NCBI GenBank assembly: GCA_040226215.1
Contig: JAVKFF010000149.1
Coordinates: 1-64,000, forward strand
DNA length: 64,000 nucleotides
Reading direction: 5' to 3'
Source of the DNA: JAVKFF01 sp040226215
Lineage (GTDB): Bacteria > Pseudomonadota > Alphaproteobacteria > DSM-16000 > Inquilinaceae
This document shows positions 1 through 7,952 of the stretch, in pieces; positions within the stretch are counted from its first letter, which is position 1; each line of letters begins with the position of its first letter. A model generated the notes under the pieces. The model was given only the letters and a program-made list of their open reading frames with translations, was not told the origin of the DNA and ran no database searches. A program made the position numbers and the translations under genes.

Positions 1-772
1 GCTTGAGGGTCAGCAGGCCGGTGGCGACGCCGACGATGCGGTTGACCACCATGGGCATGCGCTCGGTCACGGTGACCTGGTTGATACGGCGGTTGACCGG
101 CAGGTGCAGGCCGAAATCGCGCTCCAGCAGATCGCCCAGCCAGGCCCCGCCGGCAAGCACCAGGCGCGTGCCCTCGACGGGACCGCCCGCCGTCGCCACG
201 CGGTAGCCGTTGGCGACGCGCTCGATGCCGGTCACCTCGGTGTACTCGCGCAGCTCCGCCCCTGCCTCACGCAGAGCCAGGCGGTAGGCATGGCCGGTGA
301 CCGAGGAGTTGGAGTAGCCGTCGAGCGGGCAGAAACTGGCGCTGACCACCTTGTCGGAGAGGCCGGGCTCGAGCTCGCGCGCGCGGTTGGCGCCGACCAT
401 CTCGATCGGCGCCCCCTGGGCGATGCGGCCCTGCATGCGTTCCTCCAGCATCGCCGCCTCCTCGGCGGTGAAGGCCAGGGTCACGCCGCCGCGCTGGCCG
501 AAGCCGACATCGCCCAGCCAGTCCGGCGCGTCGCGCCACTGCTCCCAGCCGCGCATGGCGTAGGGGATCAGCGCCGCCCGCTTGATCTGGATCGACAGCG
601 TGCCGGCATTGACGCCCGACGCCTGCATGCACAGCCCGCCCTTCTCCAGCACCGCCACGGACATGCCGCCGCGCGCCAGGTGCAGGGCCGTGGTGCAGCC
701 CATGATGCCGCCGCCGACGATGACGACGTCATGGCGCGTGGTCGCGCCGTTGCTGCCGACCGGATGGGTCAT
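1..772 (-). CDS. FAD-dependent oxidoreductase (DAO family), partial
   Basis: The 5' 257 codons of a leftward gene that runs off the window edge. The N-terminus has a classic FAD-binding fold: VVIVGGGIMG with glycines at residues 20, 22 and 25, and Glu43 ending the second strand (VAVLEK). The sequence fits the D-amino-acid-oxidase/glycine-oxidase group, including the beta (HcnC/OoxB-like) subunits of heteromeric amine dehydrogenases. The ATG at 770-772 overlaps the stop of the upstream DapA-family gene as ATGA. With the FAD/BFD and [2Fe-2S] genes upstream it would complete a three-subunit dehydrogenase. The C-terminus cannot be judged. Substrate unknown; a cyclic or N-substituted amino acid such as D-hydroxyproline is inferred from context. 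Confidence 0.85.
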   Translation of the reverse strand, partial: MTHPVGSNGATTRHDVVIVGGGIMGCTTALHLARGGMSVAVLEKGGLCMQASGVNAGTLSIQIKRAALIPYAMRGWEQWRDAPDWLGDVGFGQRGGVTLAFTAEEAAMLEERMQGRIAQGAPIEMVGANRARELEPGLSDKVVSASFCPLDGYSNSSVTGHAYRLALREAGAELREYTEVTGIERVANGYRVATAGGPVEGTRLVLAGGAWLGDLLERDFGLHLPVNRRINQVTVTERMPMVVNRIVGVATGLLTLK

Positions 773-1713
773 TCCGCTCCCACGGCGGCGAGCTTGGCGG
801 GCGCGTCTATCAGCCCGGCCCGGGCGAGCGAGGCGCGGACCTGCGCCCGCTGACCCTCGTCAAGCGGCCGGATCGGATCGCGGGTCCAGCCACCCGGCCG
901 GCCGAGAATGTCCAGTGCCGCCTTGACCGCCGCCGGGAAGGTGCCGATACCGAAGAAGCCGCCGAGCAGTTCCGCCATCTCGCCCTGCAGGCGCCGCGCG
1001 GTCACGACATCGCCCTCCGACGCCGCCTTGAAGAAGGCGGGCGAGCGGGCGCCCAGCACCGGCGTGGAGCTGTCGACATAGCCCGCCGCACCCTCGGTGA
1101 TGGCGGCGAGACCGTAGAAGGAGGCATAGCCGGCCATGACGTCGATGCGGTCGCTGACCCGGCGGATCATGGTCGACAGGATGCCCCAGTCCTTGGAGCT
1201 CTCCTTGATGGCGACCACCCGCGGGTGGTCGGCCAGCCGGTCGGTGACATCGACGCCGAGCTGGACGCCGGTGCGCCGGGGAATGTTGTAGAGCAGGATC
1301 GGCAGGTCGCCCTCGGCCAGGACGGCGTCGAAATAGTCGCCGATCTCCGCCTGGCCCATCATGATGTACCAGGGCGGGGAGACCATCGCCGCCGCGCAGC
1401 CCGCCTTCTGCGCCTGCGCCACCTTGGCCAGGGTGATCGGCGCCAGCTGGCCGCTGCAGCCGCCGATGACCGGCACCCGGCCGGCGGCCGTGTCGACCGC
1501 CACCTTGAAGATCTCCGCGCGCTCGTCGTCGGCGATCGCCCAGCTTTCGCCGGTGCAGCCGTTGACCACGATGCCGTCGACACCGTCGGCGATCACCAGG
1601 TCGACCAGGGTAGCCAGACCGTCGAGGTCGAGCGAGCGGTCCTCACGGAACGGGGTGGTGATCGCCGGCATGACGCCGCGAAGCCGAAGTCCGCCTGAAG
1701 TCGAAAAGGCCAT
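769..1713 (-). CDS. DapA/dihydrodipicolinate synthase family lyase or deaminase
   Basis: A 314-aa TIM-barrel class I aldolase-type protein of usual family length. Visible family motifs are NGCTGES (residues 51-57), Tyr142 in LYNIP and the Schiff-base Lys170 in VAIKES. The family includes dihydrodipicolinate synthase, sugar-acid aldolases and the 1-pyrroline-4-hydroxy-2-carboxylate deaminase of hydroxyproline catabolism. The gene lies between subunits of a heteromeric amine dehydrogenase, like the arrangement known for D-hydroxyproline dehydrogenase plus deaminase, so a deaminase acting on the dehydrogenase product is the favoured inference. A biosynthetic DapA role is unlikely in this setting. 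ATGA overlap with the next gene implies translational coupling. Confidence 0.85.
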   Translation of the reverse strand: MAFSTSGGLRLRGVMPAITTPFREDRSLDLDGLATLVDLVIADGVDGIVVNGCTGESWAIADDERAEIFKVAVDTAAGRVPVIGGCSGQLAPITLAKVAQAQKAGCAAAMVSPPWYIMMGQAEIGDYFDAVLAEGDLPILLYNIPRRTGVQLGVDVTDRLADHPRVVAIKESSKDWGILSTMIRRVSDRIDVMAGYASFYGLAAITEGAAGYVDSSTPVLGARSPAFFKAASEGDVVTARRLQGEMAELLGGFFGIGTFPAAVKAALDILGRPGGWTRDPIRPLDEGQRAQVRASLARAGLIDAPAKLAAVGAE

Positions 1714-1735
1714 GTCGTCCCTCCTTGCTGCCGCC

Positions 1736-3184
1736 TCAGGCCGGTGCCGGCGGCGGTTTGGGAATGTCGTCGTAGTCGTACTCCCCGACCATGTCGGCGA
1801 GCTGTACCGGGCGGATCGGCGCCCTGGCCGTCCACTGTCCGACGGCGCTGCGGTCGGTTCGACTGGCGCTGGCGATCAGGGTCGCCGCTGCATCGCCGCA
1901 CATGCGCCCCTGGCAGGGGCCCATGCCGCAGCGGATCGCCGATTTCAACTGGTTGAGCGTGCGCACGCCCGAGGCGGCCGCTTCGTCGATCTCCGCCCGG
2001 GTGATGTCCTCGCAGCGGCAGACGATCGTCTCCGGCGTGATCTGCGCCGCCAGGCCATTGCGCAGCGCCATCAAGGCGCCCATCGCGGCGCCGAAACGCC
2101 TGGCCCGCGCCAGATCGCGCCGGATCGGGCGGGCGCGCTGCTCGAGCGCCGCCTCGCTTAGTCTGCCGAGATGCCTGGCGGCGGCCAGCGCGGCGAGGCG
2201 TCCCGCCAGGACCGCGGCATCCGCGCCGCTGATGCCGGTGCCGTCGCCGGCCGCGAACAAGCCCTCGACGCTGGTCTGCTGATCGGCGCCGAGGCGGGGG
2301 ATCCAGCCACCGGCTGTCTGGTCGTAGTCGTGCGCGGCGCCCAGCAGGCGGGTCAGTTCGGTCGCCGGCACCAGGCCGTGGCCGATGGCGAGCGCGTCGC
2401 AGTCGATGCGGCGGCCGGCGGAGTCGGCGCGCATCGCACCATCGGCGCCGACGGGCGCGATCTCCACCGCCGTGACGGCATCCTCGCCGATGACCCGGCG
2501 GACGCCGTGGCGCCGATAATAGGGCACGCGGGCGCGACGGATCAGGCGCAGCCAGTCCATGCCCTGGCGCAGCAGGTCGGTGCGGTTCAGCATGGCCGGC
2601 AGGCGGGAGAGCCAGTCGCCACGACTGGCGAGGTCGACGATCGCCGCGACACTTCCCCCGCTCTTGATGATGCCGGCCGCCACGGCGATCAGCAGCGGAC
2701 CGGCGCCCGCCACCACCGTGCGCGCGCCCGGCAGGGCCTGGTGGGTCTTCAGGAGAATGGTCGCGCCGGCGAGGCCGACGACGCCCGGCAGCGTGACGCC
2801 TGGCACCGGTATCACCCGCTCCGTCGTGCCCGAGGCGGCGAGAATGGCGCGCGGCGACCAGGTGATAGGGCCTTGCGGCCCGACGCCGGCGACCGTGAAG
2901 CCGGGGGCGGCGAACCAGATGCGGGTCGCCCCGCGGAAGCGGGCGCCGGTGCCTGCCAGGGCGCGCCGCAGCGTGTCGCCCTTGCGGCTGTCGGGTGAAC
3001 TGTCCCGGGCCGGCAGGCCGGGTGGTGCCGTCCGATAGACCTGGCCGCCGGGCATGATCGAATCGTCGACGATCTCGACGGCAAGGCCGAGTTCTGCGGC
3101 CTGCGTCGCCGCGGCAATGCCGGCCGGGCCGGCGCCGACCACCAGCAGGTCCGTGGATGCTCGCATGGGCTCGATCCGGCTCAT
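1736..3184 (-). CDS. FAD/NAD(P)-binding oxidoreductase with BFD-like [2Fe-2S] domain
   Basis: A 482-aa alpha-type subunit of the HcnB/OoxA/sarcosine-oxidase-alpha class. It starts with a Rossmann fold (LLVVGAGPAG, glycines 17, 19 and 22), has a pyridine-nucleotide-disulfide-oxidoreductase body, and ends with a BFD-like cluster domain containing Cys389, Cys391, Cys419 and Cys424 (CRC then CGMGPC). The ATG at 3184 was chosen because it forms an ATGA overlap with the upstream [2Fe-2S] gene; an in-frame ATG at 3235 lies inside that gene. In known complexes this subunit relays electrons from the DAO-type subunit. It probably works with the 3181-3459 and 1-772 products as a membrane-linked amine dehydrogenase. 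Confidence 0.88.
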   Translation of the reverse strand: MSRIEPMRASTDLLVVGAGPAGIAAATQAAELGLAVEIVDDSIMPGGQVYRTAPPGLPARDSSPDSRKGDTLRRALAGTGARFRGATRIWFAAPGFTVAGVGPQGPITWSPRAILAASGTTERVIPVPGVTLPGVVGLAGATILLKTHQALPGARTVVAGAGPLLIAVAAGIIKSGGSVAAIVDLASRGDWLSRLPAMLNRTDLLRQGMDWLRLIRRARVPYYRRHGVRRVIGEDAVTAVEIAPVGADGAMRADSAGRRIDCDALAIGHGLVPATELTRLLGAAHDYDQTAGGWIPRLGADQQTSVEGLFAAGDGTGISGADAAVLAGRLAALAAARHLGRLSEAALEQRARPIRRDLARARRFGAAMGALMALRNGLAAQITPETIVCRCEDITRAEIDEAAASGVRTLNQLKSAIRCGMGPCQGRMCGDAAATLIASASRTDRSAVGQWTARAPIRPVQLADMVGEYDYDDIPKPPPAPA

Positions 3185-3459
3185 GGCGCCCGTCCCAGCG
3201 AAATGCGCATGCCGTCGCGCACCGGTGTGCTGCACGACGTCACTTTCACGTCATCGCAGGTGACCAGGCATTCCTGGCAGACACCCATCATGCAGAAGGC
3301 GCCGCGGGGCGTGCCGCGATGTGGGCTGTCGCGCAGGTGGCGGTGGCCGGCGGCGGCCAGCGCGACCGCCAGGCACTCGCCCTCGAAGGCGGCAACCGTC
3401 TGTCCGTCCACCTTGATGTGGACAGTTGTCGGGCGCGCCGCTCCCTCGATCCGCTTCAT
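3181..3459 (-). CDS. Small (2Fe-2S)-binding subunit, HcnA/gamma type
   Basis: A 92-aa ferredoxin-like protein with Cys56, Cys61, Cys64 and Cys76 in the plant-type [2Fe-2S] spacing (FCMMGVCQEC, then SC). It resembles the N-terminal domain of sarcosine oxidase alpha and the stand-alone HcnA/OoxC subunits. ATG at 3459 (MKRIEG) is preferred over the in-frame ATG at 3519, which overlaps the operator. It is the first gene of a leftward transcript, with the GntR-type palindrome 55-75 bases upstream. It overlaps the FAD/BFD gene by four bases, as expected for subunits made in equal amounts. Confidence 0.85.
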   Translation of the reverse strand: MKRIEGAARPTTVHIKVDGQTVAAFEGECLAVALAAAGHRHLRDSPHRGTPRGAFCMMGVCQECLVTCDDVKVTSCSTPVRDGMRISLGRAP

Positions 3460-3513
3460 GGGGCAGGTCCTGTTGGCGTGAACGGACCGGTTCCGGCGGC
3501 GATCCCGCCCTCT

Positions 3514-3533
3514 GAACACAGTCGACTGTATAC
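3514..3533. promoter_or_regulatory. GntR operator copy 1
   Basis: A 20-bp inverted repeat with half-sites GAACACAGTC and GACTGTATAC; 8 of 10 positions are symmetric. It lies upstream of the [2Fe-2S]/dehydrogenase operon. An 18-base stretch (3516-3533) is identical to 9093-9110, and the right half recurs at 7071-7080. FCD-type GntR proteins often bind GTATAC-containing palindromes, so the GntR at 7224-7937 is the natural candidate. Repetition and position are seen; the binding protein is inferred. Confidence 0.7.
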
Positions 3534-3643
3534 CGTTGTCAGAATAGCGGACACCGCGCTCAAATCAAGCGCCATGCGCGCCTCGCGACGATGGCGACTT
3601 GTTCGAATAGCGTTGGCCGCTCCGGATCACACCGCGATCCGCG

Positions 3644-4888
3644 TCAGAAGCGCGTCGCCCGATAGGGCGCGAGGTCGATCGAGGGCGTGCCGGTGAGGAT
3701 CAGTTCGCTCATCAGGCGGCCGCTGATCGCGCCCAGGCCCAGGCCGAGATGACCATGGCCGAAGGCGAAGAAGATATCGCGGTGGCGCGGCGAGCGGTCC
3801 AGCACGGGCAGGCTGTCGGGGGTGCAGGGGCGGCTGCCGATCCACGGGTCGGCAACCCGGTCCTCTAGATCGGGCATCAGGGCACGGGCGTGGTCGGCCA
3901 AGGCCTGATGCCGGCCGGGCGTCGCCGGGGCGTCGGGATCGGCGAATTCCGCCACGCCGGTGACCCGCATGCCGGCGGCCATCGGCGTGATGATGATCTT
4001 GCGGTCCTCGGACTTCATCGGCATCGGCGCGTTGTGGCCGCTGGATGGCAGGACGACATGGTAGCCGCGCTGCACCTCCAGCGGCACCCTTGTGCCGAGC
4101 CGGCGCGCGAGGTCCCGCGACCAGAACCCGGCGGCGAGCACCACCTTCGAGAAGGGCAGGCGGCGATCGGCGAGGACAATCTCTCCGCCATCGTCCCGGC
4201 CGGCGATGTCGCGCACCTCGCCCCGCATTATGGTGCCGCCGATGGCCTGGAAGTGCCGGGCGAAGGCCTCGATCATGGCCTGCGGGTCGACCGAGTGGGC
4301 GATGCCGGGATAGTGCACCGCACGGCTGACGGCGGGCCCGAGGAGCGGCAGCATCTCGCGGGCCTCGTCGCCGCTCAGCGTCTCGACGGCAATGCCCCGC
4401 CGGCGTTGCAGGTCGAGGCCGTACTGGGCGTCGCGCCAGCTCTGCTCGCTCTCATAGGTGTGCAGCTTGCCGGCGCCGCGGACCAGATCCCGGGCGCCCG
4501 CCGCCTCGAGCAGGACGTCATAGGCCGGCATCACCTCGCGCTGCAGCGCGTTGAGGGCGTCGGCGATCGCCTCCACCCGCTTCGGCCGTCCGGCGCGCAC
4601 GAAGCGGATCAGCCAGGGCGAGAGGCGCACCATGTCGCGCCAGCGCAGGCCCAGCGCGCCGCCCGGCCCGCGCATCATGCCAGGCACCTTGCGCAGCACA
4701 CCGGGCAGGGCGGAGGGCACGCAGGAATTACTGCCGAGCATCCCGGCATTGCCGCTGGAGCAGCCGCTGCCGGGCGGGTCGCGGTCGATCAGCGTGACCT
4801 CCGCCCCGGCAAGCCGAAGGTAGAGCGCCGTCGCCGTCCCGACGATACCGGCGCCGACGACGACGATGGGTGCCGCGGCCTCAGCCAT
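3644..4888 (-). CDS. D-amino acid dehydrogenase-like FAD oxidoreductase (DadA family)
   Basis: A 414-aa DAO-fold flavoprotein. The N-terminus carries IVVVGAGIVG (glycines 12, 14 and 17) and the acidic end of the second strand (TLIDRD). The C-terminus has the DadA-type ending with a GHGHLGLGLG flavin-contact segment. ATG at 4888 gives an 8-base overlap with the upstream CaiB gene; the longer frame from 5014 would run far into it. Homomeric DadA-like enzymes oxidise D-amino acids or cis-4-hydroxy-D-proline, so it may duplicate the role of the nearby heteromeric dehydrogenase or act on a related amine. Substrate unknown. Confidence 0.85.
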   Translation of the reverse strand: MAEAAAPIVVVGAGIVGTATALYLRLAGAEVTLIDRDPPGSGCSSGNAGMLGSNSCVPSALPGVLRKVPGMMRGPGGALGLRWRDMVRLSPWLIRFVRAGRPKRVEAIADALNALQREVMPAYDVLLEAAGARDLVRGAGKLHTYESEQSWRDAQYGLDLQRRRGIAVETLSGDEAREMLPLLGPAVSRAVHYPGIAHSVDPQAMIEAFARHFQAIGGTIMRGEVRDIAGRDDGGEIVLADRRLPFSKVVLAAGFWSRDLARRLGTRVPLEVQRGYHVVLPSSGHNAPMPMKSEDRKIIITPMAAGMRVTGVAEFADPDAPATPGRHQALADHARALMPDLEDRVADPWIGSRPCTPDSLPVLDRSPRHRDIFFAFGHGHLGLGLGAISGRLMSELILTGTPSIDLAPYRATRF

Positions 4889-6086
4889 GCCGCCGCCCCA
4901 CGACGCCGTCCGCGCGCAGGCGCTCGATCTCGGCCGCGTCGATGCCGAAATCGGCAAGCACTGCCGCCGTGTCTTCGCCGAGCCCGGGCGGCGGCCGGGT
5001 GAGGGCGGGACCATCGCGGTCGGCGCGGTAGGCGGCCATCGGCACTTTCATGGGCTGGTCTCCGCTCTGGGTTTCGGCAATGACGTTGCGGCTGGCGACC
5101 TGCGCCAGCGACAGGGCCTCAGGCAGCGTGCGCACCCGTGCCGCCGGCACTCTCGCTGCCAGCAGGCGTTCCCAGGCATCCGCCGTGCGCTCCTGCATGG
5201 TCCGGGCGATTTCCGTCGCCAGGGCAGCGCGGTGCGGATCCTGGTGTCGGACCCGGGCGAAGCGCCGGTCGGCCAGCAGGTCCTCGCGACCGATCAGGTG
5301 GCAGAGCTCCTCGAACTGCCGCTGCGTGCAGGCGCCCAGCATGATCAGCGACCCGTCGGCCGTGGGATAACAGCTCGCCGCGGCCAGCGCGTGGTCATTG
5401 CCATGCGGGACGGGGGCTCTGCCGGCATGGAGGTAGGAGGCGAGCGCCGGGGTCATGAACATCCAAGCCGTGTCCATCATCGAGACGTCGAGGCGCTGCG
5501 CCTCGCCGAAGCGCTCCCGGCGCAGGAGGGCGCCGAGCACCGCCATGGCCGCCATCGTGCCGGTGCCGTAGTCGAGGATCGGCGCGCCGGTCTTCAATGG
5601 GCCGCTTTCCTTGGTGCCGGTCGCCGCCATCAGGCCGCTCATCGCCTGGACGACGTTGTCATAGGCGGGCAGGTCGGCCATCGGGCCGGTGGCGCCATAG
5701 GCCGTGATCCGGCAGTGGACGAGGCGCGGGTTCAGCCGGCAGAGGTCGTCGGGGCCGAGGCCCAGCCGATCCAGCTTGCCGGCGCGGTAGTTCTCCACCA
5801 CCACGTCGCATCGCCGCACCAGCCGGCGCACGAGGTCGGCCCCCTCAGGGTGGTGCAGGTCGATGGCGAGCGAGCGCTTGTTGGCGTTCTGCGACTGGTA
5901 GTGGTCGCCCATCAGTCGGTCGCGCAGGTCTTCGTCCGCGCCACGCCCGCGCATGTAGTCGCCGGCCACGGGCTCCTCGATCTTGATGATCTCCGCGCCC
6001 ATCAGGCCCAGCTGATAGGTGCAGAACGGACCGGCAAGGACGTGGGTCAGGTCGAGGACGCGGATCCCATCGAGCGCTCGAGGCAT
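4881..6086 (-). CDS. CaiB/BaiF family CoA-transferase
   Basis: A 401-aa class III CoA-transferase of normal length. The start (RALDGIRVLDLTHVLAGPFC) is the family signature, and Asp172 in the APILDYGTG segment matches the acylated aspartate of formyl-CoA:oxalate CoA-transferase. It would move CoA between carboxylates in the cytoplasm. It lies between the TauD-like and DadA-like genes (8-base overlap with the latter), so it likely activates an intermediate of the same pathway. It is a paralogue of the CaiB gene at 48974-50170; their first 20 residues are nearly the same. Confidence 0.88.
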   Translation of the reverse strand: MPRALDGIRVLDLTHVLAGPFCTYQLGLMGAEIIKIEEPVAGDYMRGRGADEDLRDRLMGDHYQSQNANKRSLAIDLHHPEGADLVRRLVRRCDVVVENYRAGKLDRLGLGPDDLCRLNPRLVHCRITAYGATGPMADLPAYDNVVQAMSGLMAATGTKESGPLKTGAPILDYGTGTMAAMAVLGALLRRERFGEAQRLDVSMMDTAWMFMTPALASYLHAGRAPVPHGNDHALAAASCYPTADGSLIMLGACTQRQFEELCHLIGREDLLADRRFARVRHQDPHRAALATEIARTMQERTADAWERLLAARVPAARVRTLPEALSLAQVASRNVIAETQSGDQPMKVPMAAYRADRDGPALTRPPPGLGEDTAAVLADFGIDAAEIERLRADGVVGRRHG

Positions 6087-6095
6087 TACCGGCGA

Positions 6096-6941
6096 TCAGG
6101 CCGGCACCGTGCCGAGCATGGTGGTGCGATGCATCAGCCGGTCGAAACGCTCCTCGTCGTAGGGCGTGGCGGAGTGCAGCGTGCAGCGGTTGTCCCACAT
6201 CACCGCATCGCCCTTGCGCCAGCGGTGGCGGTAGGTGAAGCGGTCCGCGGTGGCGTGCCGGCGCAGTTCGTCGAGCAGGGCGCGGCCCTCCTCATAGGGC
6301 ATGCCGACGACCTCCCAGACCACATTGCCGCCGATATAGAGCGACTTGCGGCCGGTCTCCGGGTGGGTACGCACTAGCGGATGGACCACATCGGGCAGCT
6401 TGGCCTTCTGCTCCTCGGTCAGGGGCGGCCGATTGGGATAGCTGATCGGCCAGGCCTTGACGCGGCTGCAGACGACCTTGAGATCGGCGATCTTCGCCTT
6501 CATCGCGTCGCTGAGGCCCTCATAGGCGGCGTACATGTTGGCGAACAGGGTGTCGCCGCCCTCCGGCGGAACCTGAAGCCCATAGAGCAGCGATCCCGCG
6601 CTGGGCACCTTGAGGAACTGCGAATCGCTGTGCCAGTGCCGGCCGCTCTTGGCCGCGCCGACGTATTTTCCCGCCTTCTTGATGTTCGAGATGATGAAGA
6701 CCTCGGGCACGTCGGGGTGGGTGTACTCGGACACGGTATGGTGTTCGAGGTCGCCCAGCCGCCTTGTGAAGGCCGCCTGGGTGGCCGGCGAAAGGTCCTG
6801 GTCGCGGAACACCAGCACGGTATGGTCGAGCCAGGCCTGCCGGATCGCGTCCACTGTCTCCTGCGGAAGGTCGCCGGACAGCGCGACTCCGGTGACTTCT
6901 GCGGCCATGACCTCGGTAAGGGGGCGGATCGTGAGGGACAT
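6096..6941 (-). CDS. TauD/TfdA family 2-oxoglutarate-dependent dioxygenase
   Basis: A 281-aa non-haem iron dioxygenase with a complete iron site: His104 and Asp106 in HWHSD, distal His256 in CTLHSA, and Arg272, which normally holds 2-oxoglutarate. TauD, TfdA and AtsK are the closest functional types, and members hydroxylate sulfonates, aryloxyacids, betaines or amines. ATG at 6941 (MSLTIRP) was chosen over an in-frame ATG at 7022. The GntR-type palindrome at 7061-7080 lies upstream, linking it to the block. It probably performs an early hydroxylation or oxidative cleavage; the substrate cannot be read from the sequence. Confidence 0.88.
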   Translation of the reverse strand: MSLTIRPLTEVMAAEVTGVALSGDLPQETVDAIRQAWLDHTVLVFRDQDLSPATQAAFTRRLGDLEHHTVSEYTHPDVPEVFIISNIKKAGKYVGAAKSGRHWHSDSQFLKVPSAGSLLYGLQVPPEGGDTLFANMYAAYEGLSDAMKAKIADLKVVCSRVKAWPISYPNRPPLTEEQKAKLPDVVHPLVRTHPETGRKSLYIGGNVVWEVVGMPYEEGRALLDELRRHATADRFTYRHRWRKGDAVMWDNRCTLHSATPYDEERFDRLMHRTTMLGTVPA

Positions 6942-7060
6942 GATCGACGGGGCTCCTAGGGGGCACGGTTGACGCGCACGGTTCAGGCTCGGGGCGGAAG
7001 CCGGCGCTGTGGTTCCTCCCACGCTTCCGGAGGAAACGGCGCCACGGGCGTCTTAATACT

Positions 7061-7080
7061 GGTTATTGTCGACTGTATAC
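7061..7080. promoter_or_regulatory. GntR operator copy 2, divergent TauD/GntR region
   Basis: Second copy of the GntR-type site, with the conserved right half GACTGTATAC and a weaker left half GGTTATTGTC (6 of 10 symmetric). It lies in the 282-bp gap (6942-7223) between the divergent dioxygenase and gntR genes, so it could control both, including autoregulation. A TTGACA hexamer at 7094-7099 may be part of the gntR promoter, but no clear -10 was found. Nothing else was recognised in the gap. Confidence 0.65.
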
Positions 7081-7223
7081 CGTACACATAAGGTTGACAA
7101 GTGGCCGCCGCGCGGCAATTGAAGGCCATTGTATCGCGTCCTGCAGCGCCAAGACGGGGCCTGAGGGACGGCCGCAGCATCCTGCGCCGGGCAGGCTGAG
7201 CCGCACGGCCAGATGACGGGAAG

Positions 7224-7937
7224 ATGATGACGAGATCCAAGGGCTTTGCCGATTTGCGGCCGATCGAGCGCTCGGTGTTGTCCGAGAAGGTGGCCAAGGT
7301 CATCACCGACGGCCTGCTCCAGGGGCGGTTCCAGCCGGGCGACCGGCTGGTCGAGAACGAGTTGGCCGAGATGTTGGGTGTCAGCCGCTCGCCGATCCGC
7401 GAGGCGCTGACAGAGCTGTCGAACAGCGGCCTGGTGGCCCGGCAGCCGGGCAAGGGCGCGGCCATCCGCAAGTGGACGGTCAAGGATCTCGAAGATCTGT
7501 TCGCCATCCGCAAGCTGCTGGAGGGCGAGGTTGCCCTTCTCGTCTTCGATCACCGGGGAGAGGCCGATTTCGGCTTGCTGGAGGAGATCGTCGGCGACAT
7601 GGAAGCAGCCGCCGGCGCGCGTGACTACAGCCGCATGATCGAGCTCGACATCGGATTCCACCGGGCGCTTTGGCGTCGTGCCGGCAATCGGCTGCTCGAA
7701 CAGGTGCTGGAGGGGTTGAGCCTGCAATTCCGCCTGTTCCTGACGCTGAACTGGAAATTCCACGGCGGCCTCGACAAGGTCGCCGACAACCACCGGCGGC
7801 TGCTCACGGCGCTGCGCGAAGGACCGCGCGGCAACGTGCATCGGGCGATGGACGAACACGTCGTGGTCGAGAACATGGTGGACGCGATGCGCGCCCACGC
7901 CGCCGAGCGAGAGGTGGTACTGGAGGCCGGATTCTAG
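7224..7937 (+). CDS. GntR family regulator, FCD subfamily
   Basis: A 237-aa transcription factor. An N-terminal winged helix-turn-helix (about residues 15-80, with LGVSRSPIREALTELSNSGLV) is followed by an all-helical FCD effector domain (about 90-220) with the usual DxxFHxxL segment (DIGFHRALWRRAGN). FCD regulators commonly repress catabolic operons and release DNA on binding an organic acid or amino acid. It is the only regulator in the first 9 kb, and three copies of one palindrome flank the surrounding transcription units, so local repression of these operons is inferred. It starts ATGATG; the first ATG is used. Confidence 0.9.
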   Translation: MMTRSKGFADLRPIERSVLSEKVAKVITDGLLQGRFQPGDRLVENELAEMLGVSRSPIREALTELSNSGLVARQPGKGAAIRKWTVKDLEDLFAIRKLLEGEVALLVFDHRGEADFGLLEEIVGDMEAAAGARDYSRMIELDIGFHRALWRRAGNRLLEQVLEGLSLQFRLFLTLNWKFHGGLDKVADNHRRLLTALREGPRGNVHRAMDEHVVVENMVDAMRAHAAEREVVLEAGF

Positions 7938-7952
7938 GGCGGATCACACGCC

